This document shows positions 48,641 through 61,272 of a stretch of DNA of 64,000 nt, piece after piece (position 1 is the stretch's first letter; each line of letters opens with the position of its first letter). Origin of the DNA: Cristatella mucedo. Taxonomy: Eukaryota > Bryozoa > Phylactolaemata > Cristatellidae. Below the pieces are notes generated by a model, which saw only the letters and a program-made list of their open reading frames with translations, did no database searches and had not been told where the DNA came from. The stretch is from positions 1,229,501-1,293,500 of the forward strand of contig WPIO01000073.1 of assembly GCA_009760855.2 (NCBI GenBank). Reading direction: 5' to 3'. The position numbers and the translations under genes are program-made.

Positions 48641-51007
48641 TGGATATCTGTTTTCAGAGGAGCAGGGATTTCACTCGGTAACAAGGGACACACTCAGGGT
48701 CATAAGTGTTAATGCAGACCAACAATCGTCGAGCACACTGGCTATTCATGTTTTGCAACTTAACATTAAGATTCTGGCCCACAATGCCAGTCAGGAATGC
48801 GAAGAAGCACTTCAAAAACTACCTCAATATCTGGAAAAAGAGCCGAGAACCACGGTCCAGCTATCGTCATACTTCACAGTGTACTGCAGGCAGTCATCTT
48901 CTACTCCTCAATTTCTCTTTGACTTATTCAACCCCACTGTTTAGTATTACCAAAAATTTGGTTTTCGGTATCGTCTGTCTAATAAGCCGAACACCATCTT
49001 CCGGAGTCCAGTAGGCGTAGCGCTTGGTCAATTGCAGTCTTTCAGCTTAATGCTGCTTACTCGGCAGTGGATTTCCAGCAGTGCACACTCAGCAGGTCAA
49101 TTGTCGGAAAAATTATCAATAATTCGACACTGCACCATTTTCCTGCTACTTCGGTTCCCGTAGTGCCTTCCAGTGACCACACTAACTCGGCTAAGCAGGC
49201 CACAGTGCAGCCATTTTCCACAGATGGTCCTTATGGCCTAATGTATTGTTCTGGCAGCTTAGGCAGCAGCTGCTTGCCATAAAGCCATTCCTAGTGTAAG
49301 TAAACAGATTTTACCAGACACAACCTTTGCTTATTCCAAGTGCACGAGCGATCTTCCAATTGCTGAAGTGCTGCTGTGCGAAGAACTAGCAGAATACATT
49401 TTGCACAGTTGCTGCCCTTGGCAGCCTTGAGCAGTCGCACCGGTTGGCAGCACGTTGACCAGAACGTGAAAGACCTGGTGGAAAGTCGTCATTATCATCT
49501 CGCATATTCTCTTGCACTAACGGAAAAAAACTAGAATGTCCGCGACAGTGGAGCCTTCTTCGACACTTCTTCTCCTTCTTCGATTCTGAAAAGGCACCAA
49601 AACTGCAAAATTTGGGCCTGCTTAGATCGGGATACCATATCCATGCTGATCCATGCATTTGTGACATCAAGTCTCCACTTGTGTAACCCGTTGGTACGCC
49701 TGGTATCTCGTACCCCGTTGGCATATCTTATACCACAATAGAGTTACTACACCTCTACCCTTTAAGCTTGGTGCTTTACAAGATCTGTTCGTTCATTTGT
49801 TATTTACCTGCACAATGGGCTGGGAGCACAAAGAAGGCACAGCTCACAGCTGCAGAAAGGGGGACTTATCCTGCTGAAGGGCATGATAGGGCAGAACAAG
49901 GTGCCAGCCCGTCATTCTTGAAGAGCAAAGCATTTGCTTACTCTCCTGAAAGATGGTCAATAAAAAGACTTCCCTAGATGTGCTAAGCTCTACCTACATG
50001 CCAGTCATAGTGAACTCATTGCTGGGCTTCTTACTACGATCGGTAAAGCAAGTTCAAACTACTATTTCGTTGCTATAACTGAAGCTACGTACTAACATAC
50101 TTCCTTAGTAAAGATTGTTCCTTAACAATGTGCCCTGTTATGAATACATGTTTCGCTTTACTAGCTTCATAGAATAGTAAATCTTTGTGAAAATTCAATG
50201 CTCATGGTTGTTAACAAAAAATACATATTAATATATTAATGGTTTCTGACGTCGTTTACCGGTACTTCCATTAGTTCAGCATGGTTAATATGCCAGAGCA
50301 TGCTCATTCATTAGACACAGTAGGAATTTACCTTCCCGAGCCAGCCTTTGAATACGGTCGATTGTACTAAAGATGCATTGAATCATGAAAGAATCACAAA
50401 ATTCTTACAGCCCTGTGAAAATCTCGAAATCAACATAGACCACTTATGAAAAATATAACACCAAACGTTTGAGTGACGTGGCACGTTTTCTAGCAGCATA
50501 CATGTACAAAGATAATTTTATTATTTACCTAAACACCTTGAAACCCTCCACCAAATTCACATAAGCGGCTTTTGACGGTCTAATATGGCTTGAAAACTAC
50601 CTCTATTACTAACGGGGTCAAAGCCAACTGCGTCCCAGCAACAGCCAAATGCAACATGAACATTAAATTTAGTTTCAAATGGCTTGGACATTTTTTGAAG
50701 ACATGCATTCATTTAATCGTTCAGCATACTATTTGGCACAGTATTACTCATGTTTACTATACAGAAAACAAAATATACGTGGCTAACAAATGCTAATTAA
50801 TGCCAGCTTTATCGTATGCCACTAGGTGTTGTTATCATGGGGTCAGACCAAATTAAATACTCCTTTGAGAAGAGATATCGTGTTGCAACAATGGATGGGT
50901 CTGAGCACATGTTCAGCCAGCAAACCTCATAACGTCATATAAGTCTCACACTCATCTTGCAACACCAAGTTTTGTTCCCACACAGCTTGAATATGCAAAG
51001 CTGTCAC
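48641..51007. other. lipin intron sequence, unassigned
   Basis: ORFs of about 100 codons exist on both strands (48633-48944 plus; 49724-49386 minus) without recognised motifs. It lies between lipin exons at 46592 and 51671. Apart from the LINE fragments listed separately, nothing is recognised. Confidence 0.4.
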
Positions 51008-51357
51008 TCAACAGGGAACTCACTCCCGACTTCTGCCACGACATCCCGACTTGAGCACATTAAAAAAGAAATTAAAAAACGAACCTATTTATCACAATAT
51101 TTAGTGGGTCCCTGTGATTCATCCTTTACGTGCTTATGCGTGCTAACACTGTTACATGCTGCCACTAACCACACTTGCATGCTGACCCTGTGCATGTCAC
51201 CCCTAACCATGTTATTCTTGTTGTTTATTGAGCATGCTACTACTAACCACTCAATCATGCTTCCTTTGCAGCAAATGTAAAGCGCTTAGAAAGAGATAGG
51301 GTTCTCTGAGGGTGCTTTACCAAGTGTGTTATTATTAACTATTATTATTAATATTAC
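51008..51357 (+). mobile_element. LINE-A 3' fragment in lipin intron
   Basis: C-terminal end, 3' UTR (CATGCTGCCACTAACCACAC) and hairpin (AAGCGCTTAGAAAGAGATAG, GGGTGCTTTACC) followed by TTATTA repeats. It lies antisense to the lipin gene. Confidence 0.82.
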
Positions 51358-51670
51358 AGAGAAATATATGGCTGTTTAGCAGGAGGATGTGGTTAATCTT
51401 GGTTGTCCAAATATTTCGTTCTTCATAAATGCATACCTTTAATCATTTCTCATCCTTGTGCAATATCTTAGCAAGTGTTGTCACACTAACAGAATCACGA
51501 TAATGGACCCACTATGAAGGTAATCAAGTGAAACTACAATTGTATCTTACTGCTTATTCAGTCCAAATGAATGAATTCTCGAAAGTGTTAAGGCACAAGT
51601 AAATATGGACGTGCATCGGACTCAAAAGGCAAACATTGTTCTTACCACGTGGGTAGGTTCTGACACTCAC

Positions 51671-51887
51671 CAGCTGATCAGATGACAGACGTAGAGTTTT
51701 CTTGTAGCATGGCTGCTGCTCCTGATCGTCTAGCTCCTTTACATGGCCGGCTGCAGGTGCATCACGGCCAGCTACAGCTGTCCCGGTGGTTGCTCTGTTT
51801 GATGAAGTTGTACTAACAGCTATATGGCCATTACATTGGTAATCAGCAGCCGTGGTCTCGTCGTCAGCTTCGTCACCACTGTCGATG
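51671..51887 (-). CDS. LPIN: lipin exon: acidic/linker region and segment before LNS2
   Basis: Acceptor ATTGTTAG|CATCGAC and donor CAGCTG|GTGAGT. The 217-bp exon starts with an acidic block (IDSGDEADDE), continues through a Ser/Thr/Ala-rich linker, and ends CYKKTLRLSSDQL. KKxLRLTSDQL is the conserved lipin element just before LNS2, and splicing to the 46592 exon gives SSDQL-KQLKL in frame. A single 5' base completes a codon from the upstream exon. The intron to the next exon is about 5.1 kb. Confidence 0.85.
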
Positions 51888-52069
51888 CTAACAATAATGA
51901 CACATTTTTTCATAGCAAGCTTGGAGAACTACACCTTCTTCTAAGCACTCTAAATGTAGCAAATCAATCGATCAGTGACAAAATGCTAACTTTCAGCAAG
52001 TGTAAGGTCAACCAGGAAAAACCACTCGAATGCAAGAAACGTCTCGAGGAACAGGTGGGTTCTTTTTTA

Positions 52070-53250
52070 TATTTTCTTCGGTCAGGGATGCATTGATATG
52101 ATTCGGAAGCGAGTTGCAGGCTTTAGAAGTATAGCAACTACTGATCTACTAGAAGGTCATTTTGAAGCAGGACACACGATTCTGTGCATAGACTACAGAG
52201 CCCATTTTGAGGGCTAGGCTCACCAGTTTCTGAGCAGCACTTGGCTTGTGCAAAACTATTAACTTGGTTTAATCGTCATTGAATTTGAACATTTTGCTCT
52301 TATTCAAGCACGAACGTCAGCTGGGGGATCAAAGCTCGATTACAGCCATGTGTCATCTGTACAGAAATAAAAGCCAAGATTGTACTTATTGATTGAAAAA
52401 TAGGCAAACAGGTTATAAATTGTGAACAGAAGGAGCCTAAAACAGATCCCTTCGGATTTCCCATATAATGGCTTGGATGACCATTGGCCATTTAGGTCTG
52501 CTCTGAAATCTCACAAGATGGGACCGAAACCACTGCAGTGCCAAGTCTGTGATCCCAGGCGAGATGACAGGAGTGAAAGACTTGGTGGTCAATGGAATCA
52601 ACAGGTACCGAGAGGTCTAGAAGAACCAGCTGAGGATTCCATTTAGGTCAGTTTACAAGAGAAGGCCATTACACTCGCAGCAGTGCTGAGTCTCTAGAGA
52701 GGTTTGCTATGAAATTAGGCTAGGTCTTATGTGCTAAGTTTGATGTCTTCAGAGTTTAGTGGTCAGCCACTATTAGTTCCGAGTTCAGTTTTTTTACAGA
52801 AATGGAAATAGTGTGATAGGGCGGTAGTTGCTAAATTTCACTTGGTCGTGTTGATTTCTTAATTAGCAGTCTGACAACGGCCTCTTTGAAGGATGCAAAC
52901 CTGAGGTTGGGGACATATTTATTCTTCATAATGTTAGCTATGCATAGCGGCAATGGAGCTAGCATAGGAGTACAAATATGTGGTCTAGAGAGCAAGCAGT
53001 CTTCTTAGACTAGGAGATCAACGTCGAGATGAGTCAGAAGGGATAGGTATGAAGATGGATATCAAAGTACAACAATGAACGGAGGTTAATTACAGCCCAG
53101 GGGAATTTCACTTCGGGGATAGACTCTCGGACCTTGGCTATCTTGCCTAAACAGAAGTGACAAAAATGACCTTCTGAATTGCCAAAAGGATTGCTACGTA
53201 TGGTGCTGATCTGAGAGTGGTTAATAAGACGAAGATGGAGAAGGTGGTGG
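52070..53250 (-). mobile_element. divergent LINE (LINE-A') copy in lipin intron
   Basis: Decayed RT and pre-RT sequence. The 5' part (53034-53240) reads LRLINHSQISTIRSNPFGN, HFCHFCLGKIAKVRESIPE, clearly parallel to the LINE-A linker (LNRSQISSL, KIDKIRKSI) but strongly diverged. AGCCTAAAACAGATCCCTTC (about 52435) is the motif B region. No tail seen. Confidence 0.6.
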
Positions 53251-53384
53251 TTAAAGGCACTACGAAAAAAACGAATACTGGCCATTTTTCTTGACAACCA
53301 AATGGATGAGCAGCATGAGCATAAGCAATCTGCAGCTACAATTTTAAGTAAAATGTTTCACCCACCAAGTTACTATTCGGCTAG

Positions 53385-53945
53385 GTCTTATCAATATGTG
53401 AGGGAACTACACTCAGTAGCCTGCAAGCACTGGGCGGAGACAATACGAAGGCTGGTATAAAGGCTGGCACTTCGTAAGCAGCCGAAGGCTCTCGAGCGGC
53501 TGAGGGTGGACAACTGCTCTCGATGGATGAATAGGCGATCCGGCCAAAATCCATGCATAGGTGGCATCTGTGGGGGACTCCATATACCACAAACTGCCAT
53601 CAGCTGTCGGGCGGGATCGGAACAAACAATAGCACGACAGTACAAAAACAATGTATGCATGGAATGAATATAAGTGCTGCCGGATGAGTACAGGGTGAGA
53701 GAGGTTAGATGCCTCACCGTTGCCAGCAGCCGTCTAGAGTTCGTAGACTCGGCTTGACATGGGGGGGGGGGGCTTGGCCAGGGAAGGGGCTTGAAAGAAG
53801 GGGGCCTGGCCGGTGCGGTTTTCTGAATAAAGTGCTTGGTGTTGGAACCAGGAGACTTGTTGCTCGGTCTTGCGACCCAGCCCGACGACAGGTCGTGCAG
53901 AGGGCTGTCACAGTGTACCAATAATATATCGGCTCTTCTGTAAAA
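53385..53945 (+). mobile_element. family D element, copy 2
   Basis: Shares ordered blocks with 7195-7830: GCCTGCAAGCACTGGGCGG, AATCCATGCAT, TACCACAAACTGCC, GCTGTCGGGCGGG and CCCGACGACAGGTCGTGC. The 3' end is GGCTCTTCTGT. The tRNA-like head is mostly missing. A G12 run (53761-53772) interrupts it. Confidence 0.6.
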
Positions 53946-53974
53946 GTGAAGTTGGACGGGCATGGGCAGAAAGA

Positions 53975-54212
53975 TGAGTCTGCTCTGGTGCTTATGCGTG
54001 CTGACACTGTGCATGCTGCCACTAACCACATTTGCATGCTGACCCTGTGCGTGTCACCCCTAACCATGTTATTCATTTTGTTTGTTTATCAAGCACGATT
54101 TTACTCACCGTTCAATTGCATTTCCCTTTGCAGCAAATGCAAAGCGCCTAGAGAGAGATTAAGTTCTCTGAGGGTGCTTTATCAAGTGCATTATTATAAT
54201 TATTATTATAAA
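53975..54212 (+). mobile_element. LINE-A 3' UTR and tail
   Basis: TGCTTATGCGTGCTGACACT through AAGCGCCTAGAGAGAGATTA, GGGTGCTTTATC and TTATTATAATT repeats. No coding part. It follows family D within about 30 bp. Confidence 0.82.
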
Positions 54213-54517
54213 CTAACAGTGGGGCCCCGCCATGAATTTGGATGATAACAGAGAGACTATGTTAATGCAAAAAGACTGCACAATGAGACTGGTGCATATG
54301 CATCATTCTTATTACATCCCAACAAAGCGATGTGTAACGCATCTGCAAGAAGGGATATTGGCAGGCTGAACCATGGAAACTGCAGAAGTTTCTAATTGCA
54401 GCACGAAGACAACCCAAATCCTTTCTGTCATGCTTCTCCCTCTCCTTCGTCAGACTCATGTGTGTGCACACATGCAAGCACGAACACACACTGCCCTGTA
54501 GCAAACTGGCTGCAGCA

Positions 54518-54518
54518 G

Positions 54519-54552
<34 letters not shown>

Positions 54553-54600
54553 TACTTAATAAAGCGCCCTCAGAGAACTTAATCTCTTTCTAGGCGCTTT
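54518..54600 (-). mobile_element. LINE-A terminal tail next to a lipin splice donor
   Basis: A TAA run, then GTACTTAATAAAGCGCC and the hairpin in minus sense, ending at about 54600. The lipin donor is at 54626/54625, about 25 bp away, on the same strand sense as the insert. Confidence 0.8.
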
Positions 54601-54625
54601 AACAGCAGCAGCGCGTATTCCTCAC

Positions 54626-54849
54626 GTGAGCACTGCAGCTCCGATGCCGGCAGTCAGGGATGCTTCTGGGTTTTTCGGGTCACTAGCAGCTTTGCTAGTG
54701 GCTGCTGAGCCAGCTGCATTTGGTAGTGCATCGGCCTTTTGCTCGGCTGCAGTAGAAGCAGCAGTGGCCGAGGCTCCACCGGCTGCTGCTGCTTCGCTGC
54801 CCGATGGCTTCGTGCTAGCCTTGCCTCCTCCTTCAGACTTTGTGGCAGG
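54626..54849 (-). CDS. LPIN: probable lipin exon: Ala-rich linker
   Basis: Acceptor TCTATTTTAG|CCTGCC and donor GCTCAC|GTGAGG. 224 bp, open in one frame from phase 0: PATKSEGGGKASTKPSGSEA, Ala-rich repeats, then a short hydrophobic end (TAGIGAAVL). It ends with two bases that complete a Thr codon with the first base of the 51887 exon and lead into IDSGDE. Composition alone does not identify lipin. The evidence is the matching phase, strand, splice sites and position. Confidence 0.6.
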
Positions 54850-55669
54850 CTAAAATAGAGTACAGTCGTCGGTATCAAAGGATTGAAAGAACCTGCAAAA
54901 ATGTATGTAGTAGCTGAGCGCTTGCACGATGGTCAGACTATATGTACTGCCTGCTCCTGCGACTACATGAGCACAATCAATGACAGCTGAATCGCAACAG
55001 CAATCAGCCCCACTTCAGCACAAGCATCGGCTTGACAAGACTCTCCGAGACAGATATGACTAAGTGAGAGTTTCTAAGCACTCAGTGGAGCTCTCGTGAC
55101 TGAAAGTCGGCAAACAAAGCCTGCTTACTTCGGAATGCACTGCAGGCAGCAACCACGTTCTGGTGCTGCTGAATTTTTTGCTATTAGCAAGAATGCACAC
55201 ATGATATACCGCATTGCCATTTCTAACAGCATGGTATTGCCAGTGCCAAGCTTAGCGATACAGTACAGTCGAGTAACTATCAAAGACATTGCCCTAAGCG
55301 CTAAGGGGATGCATTGTTGCAGCCGGTTCTGAGTCGGTGTGGTTTTTCAGTCCAGTTCCAGTCGAATAGCCACAGAAGTGCCACACAAACCAGCATAGTA
55401 CCAGGGGCAACAGCTGGGTCTAAAACATGCCGACTGATCAGGGCTTTGTCCGAGTTCGAATGGTATGAGTGTGGCACGTACCTTTGACAAGCTTCTATAG
55501 CACCCTATGAGAACTACATTTTGTTTGTGCAGATCACACAACCTGGAAAAGAAGCATATAAACTTGTGATAATAAAATGCACAACAGCATGCATATACAC
55601 ATACACGAATTCACATGAATGGAGAAAATGCTGTGAGGCATTCTGGATTTTGAACTTTTGGCTTTGCTT

Positions 55670-56065
55670 TAAATCTGTTCGTCTTGGGATGTCGAGATGT
55701 CAGTCAGTAGTGAGTTCCAAGTCTCGAGTGTATACGACTGAAAAGATTGTGTCCATGTATAAAGCTGATTAAAAGGGCAGGTAACAACCAAAGTCAGAGG
55801 ATCGGATGCACGAGGGCAAGTCTGGGTAGTAAGTATTTCAGATAGACAAGTATGGGCATAACTGGCCTAAAAGTGAGCGATAAGTCCTTCACTTCGATGT
55901 ACTCGTTATTGGGGAGCCAACACAGGTCGAAGAGATACCAATTGCAACCAACAAGTTGCATGGGTAGGAAGATATATACAGAGAGTTATAGAAGTCTACA
56001 CGGGATGATACGAATACATCGACTAACTCGGCTGTGGTATCCTTGTCTAAACATGCTTTCTAAGA
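55670..56065 (-). mobile_element. divergent LINE (LINE-A') fragment
   Basis: Parallel in order to the LINE-A thumb and C-terminal region in minus sense (AAAAGTGAGCGATAAGTCCT, GGGAGCCAACACAGGTCG, ATAGAAGTCTACACGGGATG). Strongly diverged. Confidence 0.55.
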
Positions 56066-56257
56066 CGGTATATCCCAAGGATGCAGTTCGATGATCACAT
56101 AATAATGCCTTCTGAAACCATAAGCATATTTGCAGTAGTGTCAAACGACTTTACAAGTAACTCATACAGTATATATCTAAATAGAAAATAGAGCATGTTA
56201 ATAATAAAATACAGAAAGTTAATAATACAATATATTCAATATATATACCGTATCTTG

Positions 56258-56363
<106 letters not shown>

Positions 56364-57636
56364 AAGGACCGAAAAATCAACGCATCTTGGAAATTAACAC
56401 AAATCTGAAACTTTGCTGTTTAAAAAAAATCACGGCTAAAAATATTATCACAGGTTATTATTAATATGATGAAGCAGCTATTGTATCAGATTGTGCATGC
56501 TGCTACCTCTTGGACTAGCGGGTGCAGAGAAACAAGCATAATCTGACTTGCTTGGGAGTTTCATGAGGATGAGGAAACAGTTGCGGTTTTCGAAGCATAG
56601 TTTTTGGCAGCACAATCCGAAGATGGTGAAGTAAGGTTTTCTGTATGGACCAAATATACTTCTCTAGAAAAATGCATCTTGACAACTGTGTCGGCCACTA
56701 GTTTGAGGAATGTTTGCGGTGTGAGACTTCTTTTTTTGCACAAGCATATATATAGATACAGGCCAGATCTGGTTTGAGAATATGCCGCAGAGCACCCCAA
56801 CATTGCTTTAGAGGTCTTGGCAAATACATGAGATGCCAAAACTATGGTGACCTGCATGGGTTAAAAAGTGTTCCCTGAAATTAAAAGACGGTAGTTTAAT
56901 TTAGAAAACTTGAGATACTTAAAACCTAGGACACAATTTTAAAGAGTTCTTTAATTCCTTGTCTACCAGAAAATGCCGTTCAATTTTTTCTTCTTTCAAG
57001 CTCGTGATCAAATTTTAGCAGCTCTTCAAACCGTAGCAAACTTATGGCTGTAAATGCTCAATTTAGCACGCTTTAAACTCTCAGTGATTGCTGAAAAAAT
57101 GCCCAACAAGGTGGGCGAGATACATTTTCATAGTCTAATACTACATGTATCTAGCACGCCATTATTAAAAAATATCTGTCGAGAATGGTGACTATGTCGG
57201 TGGCCAGAAATTGCCCCAGGTAATACAAAAGCAGGATCATTGTGCATATTTTTCTCCTGGTGATAACTAGGTTGGTAGCAGGTCCGATTTGTTACAAATG
57301 CTGCAAACTCGTTCAAATCATATGCACTGGAAAAATTTTGTTGGCCTGTAGTGCATGAAAAAACTGAATTATCAGAGATCATAAGTCGATCATCGGGGTG
57401 TGTAAATCTTTCGAGCCAGCACTGTATACATGCGAGCACACACACTGTATCTTGATCGCCACTTATCTCTCTCAGGTCATCTCACACCGCTACGCTTATC
57501 TCACAGCTCTTTCACTTACTCACTACTCTATCCTTTCTAATTCATCATTCCATCTCCAAAATGGTGAGCACTCATGTCTCCAAGATAGTTTCGCTTAGGA
57601 TGTCGTAACGTACTGAGTCTCCATTTAGCTACTCAC

Positions 57637-57726
57637 GTCGGCCATGCCTTGAGTTCTGCTCTTAGCAGTCCAACTCCCAGCCAACCATTCAACCTCACTC
57701 GGCTCCGGTGTTGCCTTTGCCCAAGG
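57637..57726 (-). CDS. possible lipin exon (short linker)
   Basis: Acceptor ATGACTCAG|CCTTGG after a T8 run, donor GCCGAC|GTGAGT (a consensus donor). The 90 bp are 30 codons in phase 0 at both ends, which fits the phase-0 start of the 54849 exon. It encodes PSEVEWLAGSWTAKSR; vertebrate lipins have a W-rich VEW-type motif in this linker, but the match is short. The N-terminal N-LIP domain is not in the window, so the 5' exons must lie beyond 64000. Confidence 0.3.
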
Positions 57727-58751
57727 CTGAGTCATATGATGTCGAAAAAAAACATGTAGCCAAGCAATGAGATAAACCAAACGTGACATAATCTCGGAGG
57801 CATCTGACAAACCCGGCTTCGTTGGTTGCTTGATCTACTTGCACAGTGCTGAGCTTAGCTGCTCATTCATCAGCCGGCAGGATAGACTGGCTGCTAAGTT
57901 GAAGCCTTAGGTCTGGCATTTACGTCATCGTTTATGGCCAGCACACTAATTAATCAATGACAATCTCCCTGTGGCTATTTCTCACTAAGAAGGATTAAAG
58001 CCGTATGCAAATGTCTAGTTCAAAACTTGACTTCCCTTAACGTCATCTCATTTTCAGGCACAGCCTCACTTCTTTTCAGTGCTACTGTGTCTACATGGTC
58101 ATTTGGGCTTTGCTGATGATACAAAAAACTCAAATGAATATTTGTCCATGTATGCTGCAAAACTTTGGCTCATTCAAAATAAAATCAGCCTTCAAGCTTT
58201 GTCAATGCAGGCAAGTCATAAACATTCCAGTGTACTTTGTATGCCTATTAATTATTCGCAAATAATGGCCATTTCCCCTACCACAGTGCTAGACCCTCTC
58301 TTGGGTGGGGTGGGGCTTCGCACGCCCACACAAGCTGTCAGTCATTGCTGCATCCTTCTTCCTGAAGATTCCTAAAAAAGTGTCATTACAAAGAAAAAAT
58401 TGTTTCGCCCGGATGCTTAATTTGGTTGAATTAGCACCAGCACTTGCATGGCAATAGCCACAATGGCTTCAAACCGCACTACCCTTTCTGGAGAGAGTCT
58501 TCCGAAAGTTGTATCTGCCTCCAGCACCCAACATACCCGACATACCAACTTACCTTACAAGTGTACAATTGTATAGCCCTCTGAGTGTCAAAACAGCATA
58601 GCTACAAGTGCCAACTGGCATTGAGGCAAAACATAGCGACTAAGACTACACTTGTCAACATTCGGCGCAGCAGGCAGGCCATGCTCATGTCCCTCGGCAC
58701 TGTAATGGTCATTCTTGCCTCCCAACATAAAGCACTCTGACCCGCCCTCAT

Positions 58752-58792
58752 TGTTCGTTATAGAATTCTTCCGAAAATCAAAGTTCTTGTGA
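58752..58792. repeat. short unknown repeat, copy 2
   Basis: GTTCGTTATAGAATTCTTCC, GAAAATCAAAGTTCTTG, matching 31722-31762. Confidence 0.5.
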
Positions 58793-58889
58793 ACATCGTA
58801 TAACGAAACGATACAGTAAACACATGTTTAAAGTTATTCTGATTGTTATTTGACCGTAGCACATGAGAAATTACGTGCATAAGGATACC

Positions 58890-59466
58890 TAAACGGATAT
58901 CACTTCTCGCCGACCTGCATTGGCTACCAGTCAAGCAACGGATTGACTTCAAGGTTTTTTTGCTCACTTTTAGGTCACTTCATTCTTTGGCTCCAGCCTA
59001 TCTCTCAGATCTACTCCCCCACCATGCCAAGCATCGTAACACATGCTTTTCGGAATCCAGCTGTTAACCACTACCTCGTACAAACCTCAAATCCTTTGGA
59101 GACCGTGCATTTAGTTCGTATGCTCCCAAAGCCTGGAACTCCATCCCAACTTGCGTCAGAACATCCCCTGAATTGACCACATTAAAAAAGAACTTAAAAA
59201 CACACCTATTTAGGACAGCAATTACAGGGTCCCTGTGATTCGTCCTTGATGTGCTTATGCGTGCTGACACTGTGTATGCTGCCACTAATCACATTTGCAT
59301 GCTTACCCTGTGCATGTCACCCCTTACCACGTTGTTCATGTTGTTCATCAGGCATGATATTACTCACGATTCAATCGCGTTTCCTTTGGCAGCAAATGTA
59401 AAGCGCCTAGGAAGAGATTGAGTTCTCTGAGGGCGCTTTATCAAATTCATTATCATTATTATTACA
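58890..59466 (+). mobile_element. LINE-A 3' fragment
   Basis: Starts at the LHWLPVKQRIDFKV block and carries the C-terminus with frameshifts, the 3' UTR and the hairpin (AAGCGCCTAGGAAGAGATTG) with TTATTATTA. Confidence 0.85.
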
Positions 59467-59629
59467 TCGCTTGGGGTTGCTGGGTCTCCCACGTCGGCGA
59501 CGGCCTTAGCTTCGCCGGCAGCAAGTAACCTGCATGTTAGTTATGATCGTGCATGTTAGTTATGCGCAGGTATTATCGCTTCGTCATCGTAGGTCATATG
59601 CATTCTTAAATGTTACTGCTGTTGCTAAG
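59467..59629. other. short unassigned gap between LINE-A copies
   Basis: CATGTTAGTTATG occurs twice. Nothing else recognised. Confidence 0.3.
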
Positions 59630-60292
59630 ATTAATTAACAAAAGAAAAGCACCCCGGAGCCGTCAGCTTAGACACCACTCGTCTTTTGAATCGATTGTCT
59701 TCATTTCACCCGAAAACAAGCATCCGCTGGTAACAGTAGTCGATCGCTCACCAGGTACCAAATCCTCCTTTATCTTAGATTTCTCCGATCTTATTTCGAT
59801 TCCGAGTGCAAGAAACCGGTCCTTCCTTGTTACGGGTGATCTCAACATTCACTTTGATCACTTATCTGACGCCTTCAGCACTGAATTTCGTGCATTGACT
59901 ATCTCATTGTTTTCTTGTGGCTCATGTGCATGGCCCTACTTACATCATTGACTGACTCATTGTTTCTTGTGGCTCATGTGCACGGCCCTACTCATATCAA
60001 GGGTCACACACTCGACCAAATTTTCTCATACTATACTTTGTCATCCCCAATTATTACCAAACCCTGCTTATCTGACCACTTGCAGATCTCATCCAGTCTA
60101 CAGTGTGTGCCGCCTCCTCTAAAATCACCTATGAATCGCGAAACCTCCAGACCCTTGACATCGATGCTGTCCGCGCGAGAATATCTGCCTCGCCTTTGCT
60201 GCTCGATGGATGGACGTCAGTTGTGATCTTTTGTATGCTTTTTCAAGCTTGAGCTTAGTAGACCTAGCTAGTTTTATGTCTGTCGTAAACCA

Positions 60293-61272
60293 TAGGCGTC
60301 GTGTTCGAGAGCTGCCTCACTTTCAAAAGCTTCATTCAGAAGAATGCCTCTACAGCGACCCATCACATCCGATCCCGATCCAAGATTAGGAGCTGTCTCC
60401 CACAGTGGCTTGTAAAAAATTAACTAGCTCTTTAGTTCTGTCTCGGCTTGATTATTGTAATTCCCTTTTGGCTGGGCTGCCAAAGAAAGCTATTATGCCA
60501 CTACAGCGGACTATGAATATGGCTGCAAAGCTAGTCTTCAAGTCCCAGCGGTTTGAGCACGTGTCTCCTTTGCTGAAAGAGTTAGGATGGTTGCCGGTTG
60601 AGCAAAGGATACAGAGCAAAGTTCTTACGCTGACCCACAAGGCCCCCCACGGCTTGGCTCCTTCGTACCTAGTTGAACTTCTGCATCAGTTTCAGCCTGT
60701 TCGTGCCCTCAGGTCCTGTGTGGACAATAAATTAGCTGTCCCATTCCTCCGCTTAAAAAATCCTAGCTGATTAAACAGCCTCTTTTTGTATAGCGACAGA
60801 AGAGCCTTTACGGCTATCACCACCGCTTGCAGTGGCGATAAAGAATCGCCCACCGCAGGAATCGAACCCACGACCTCGGGACCAAGGTCGTGAAAGCAAC
60901 CGCCTTACCTAGTGTGCCATCACGGCTCACCGCTTAAAGACAGTTGGCAACAGAAGCTTTTGCTCTGCAGGTCCTAGACTGTGGAACTCGTTTCCACAAT
61001 TCTTAAGCAACGACAACTACTCTCCTGCTGCCGACTATGGCTTATCCTTTTCAGCGGCCCTGAGCTGCTACTTCTATGCTACTCACTATCTCAACTGCTC
61101 TCCTGACTCTGCTATGCTTCCCACTTTCTCTTTGTTGCGTGAGACGAAGTCTGTTGGCTACCGAATGCATACCGAAAGCCGCTTAGACTGTGAGTGTGCT
61201 ATACAAAAATCTCCTGCGTAACACCCACATTGTCTTTATGACTCTGTGGAGTTACAGAAGGAGATACATTAG
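60293..61272 (+). mobile_element. LINE-B 3' part inserted in the LINE-A inversion
   Basis: Starts in the thumb (LPQWL, LDYCNSLLAGLPKK), then FEHVSPLLKELGWLPVEQRI, LAPSYLVELLHQ and the C-terminus (SAALSCYFYATHYLNCSPDS, KSVGYRMHTESRLDC). It ends GGAGTTACAGAAGGAGATAC, ATTA. LINE-A in minus sense is continuous on either side. Interrupted by SINE-C. Confidence 0.85.
60758..60929 (-). mobile_element. SINE-C with 9-bp target duplication in LINE-B
   Basis: The flanks repeat CCGCTTAAA (60749-60757 and 60930-60938), a target duplication. On the minus strand it begins TGAGCCGTGATGGCACACTA and has B box GTGGGTTCGATTCC and body GGGCGATTCTTTATCGCC. The tail is CTCTTCTGTCGCTATACAAA, then GGCTGTTTAATCAGCTAGGA and a T run. 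Full length, about 172 bp. Best reference copy of the family. Confidence 0.92.

Noticed and set aside
49386-49724. 112-codon minus ORF as an extra lipin exon
   Set aside because: Strand and position fit, but no lipin motif or matching splice phase was found.
53391-54029. 212-codon minus ORF as a gene
   Set aside because: It spans family D and LINE-A 3' UTR sequence, so it is a chance frame over repeats.
56561-57445. Minus ORFs as an integrase
   Set aside because: A short ISDN-type motif resembles an integrase core, but neighbouring blocks do not fit, so I do not assign it.
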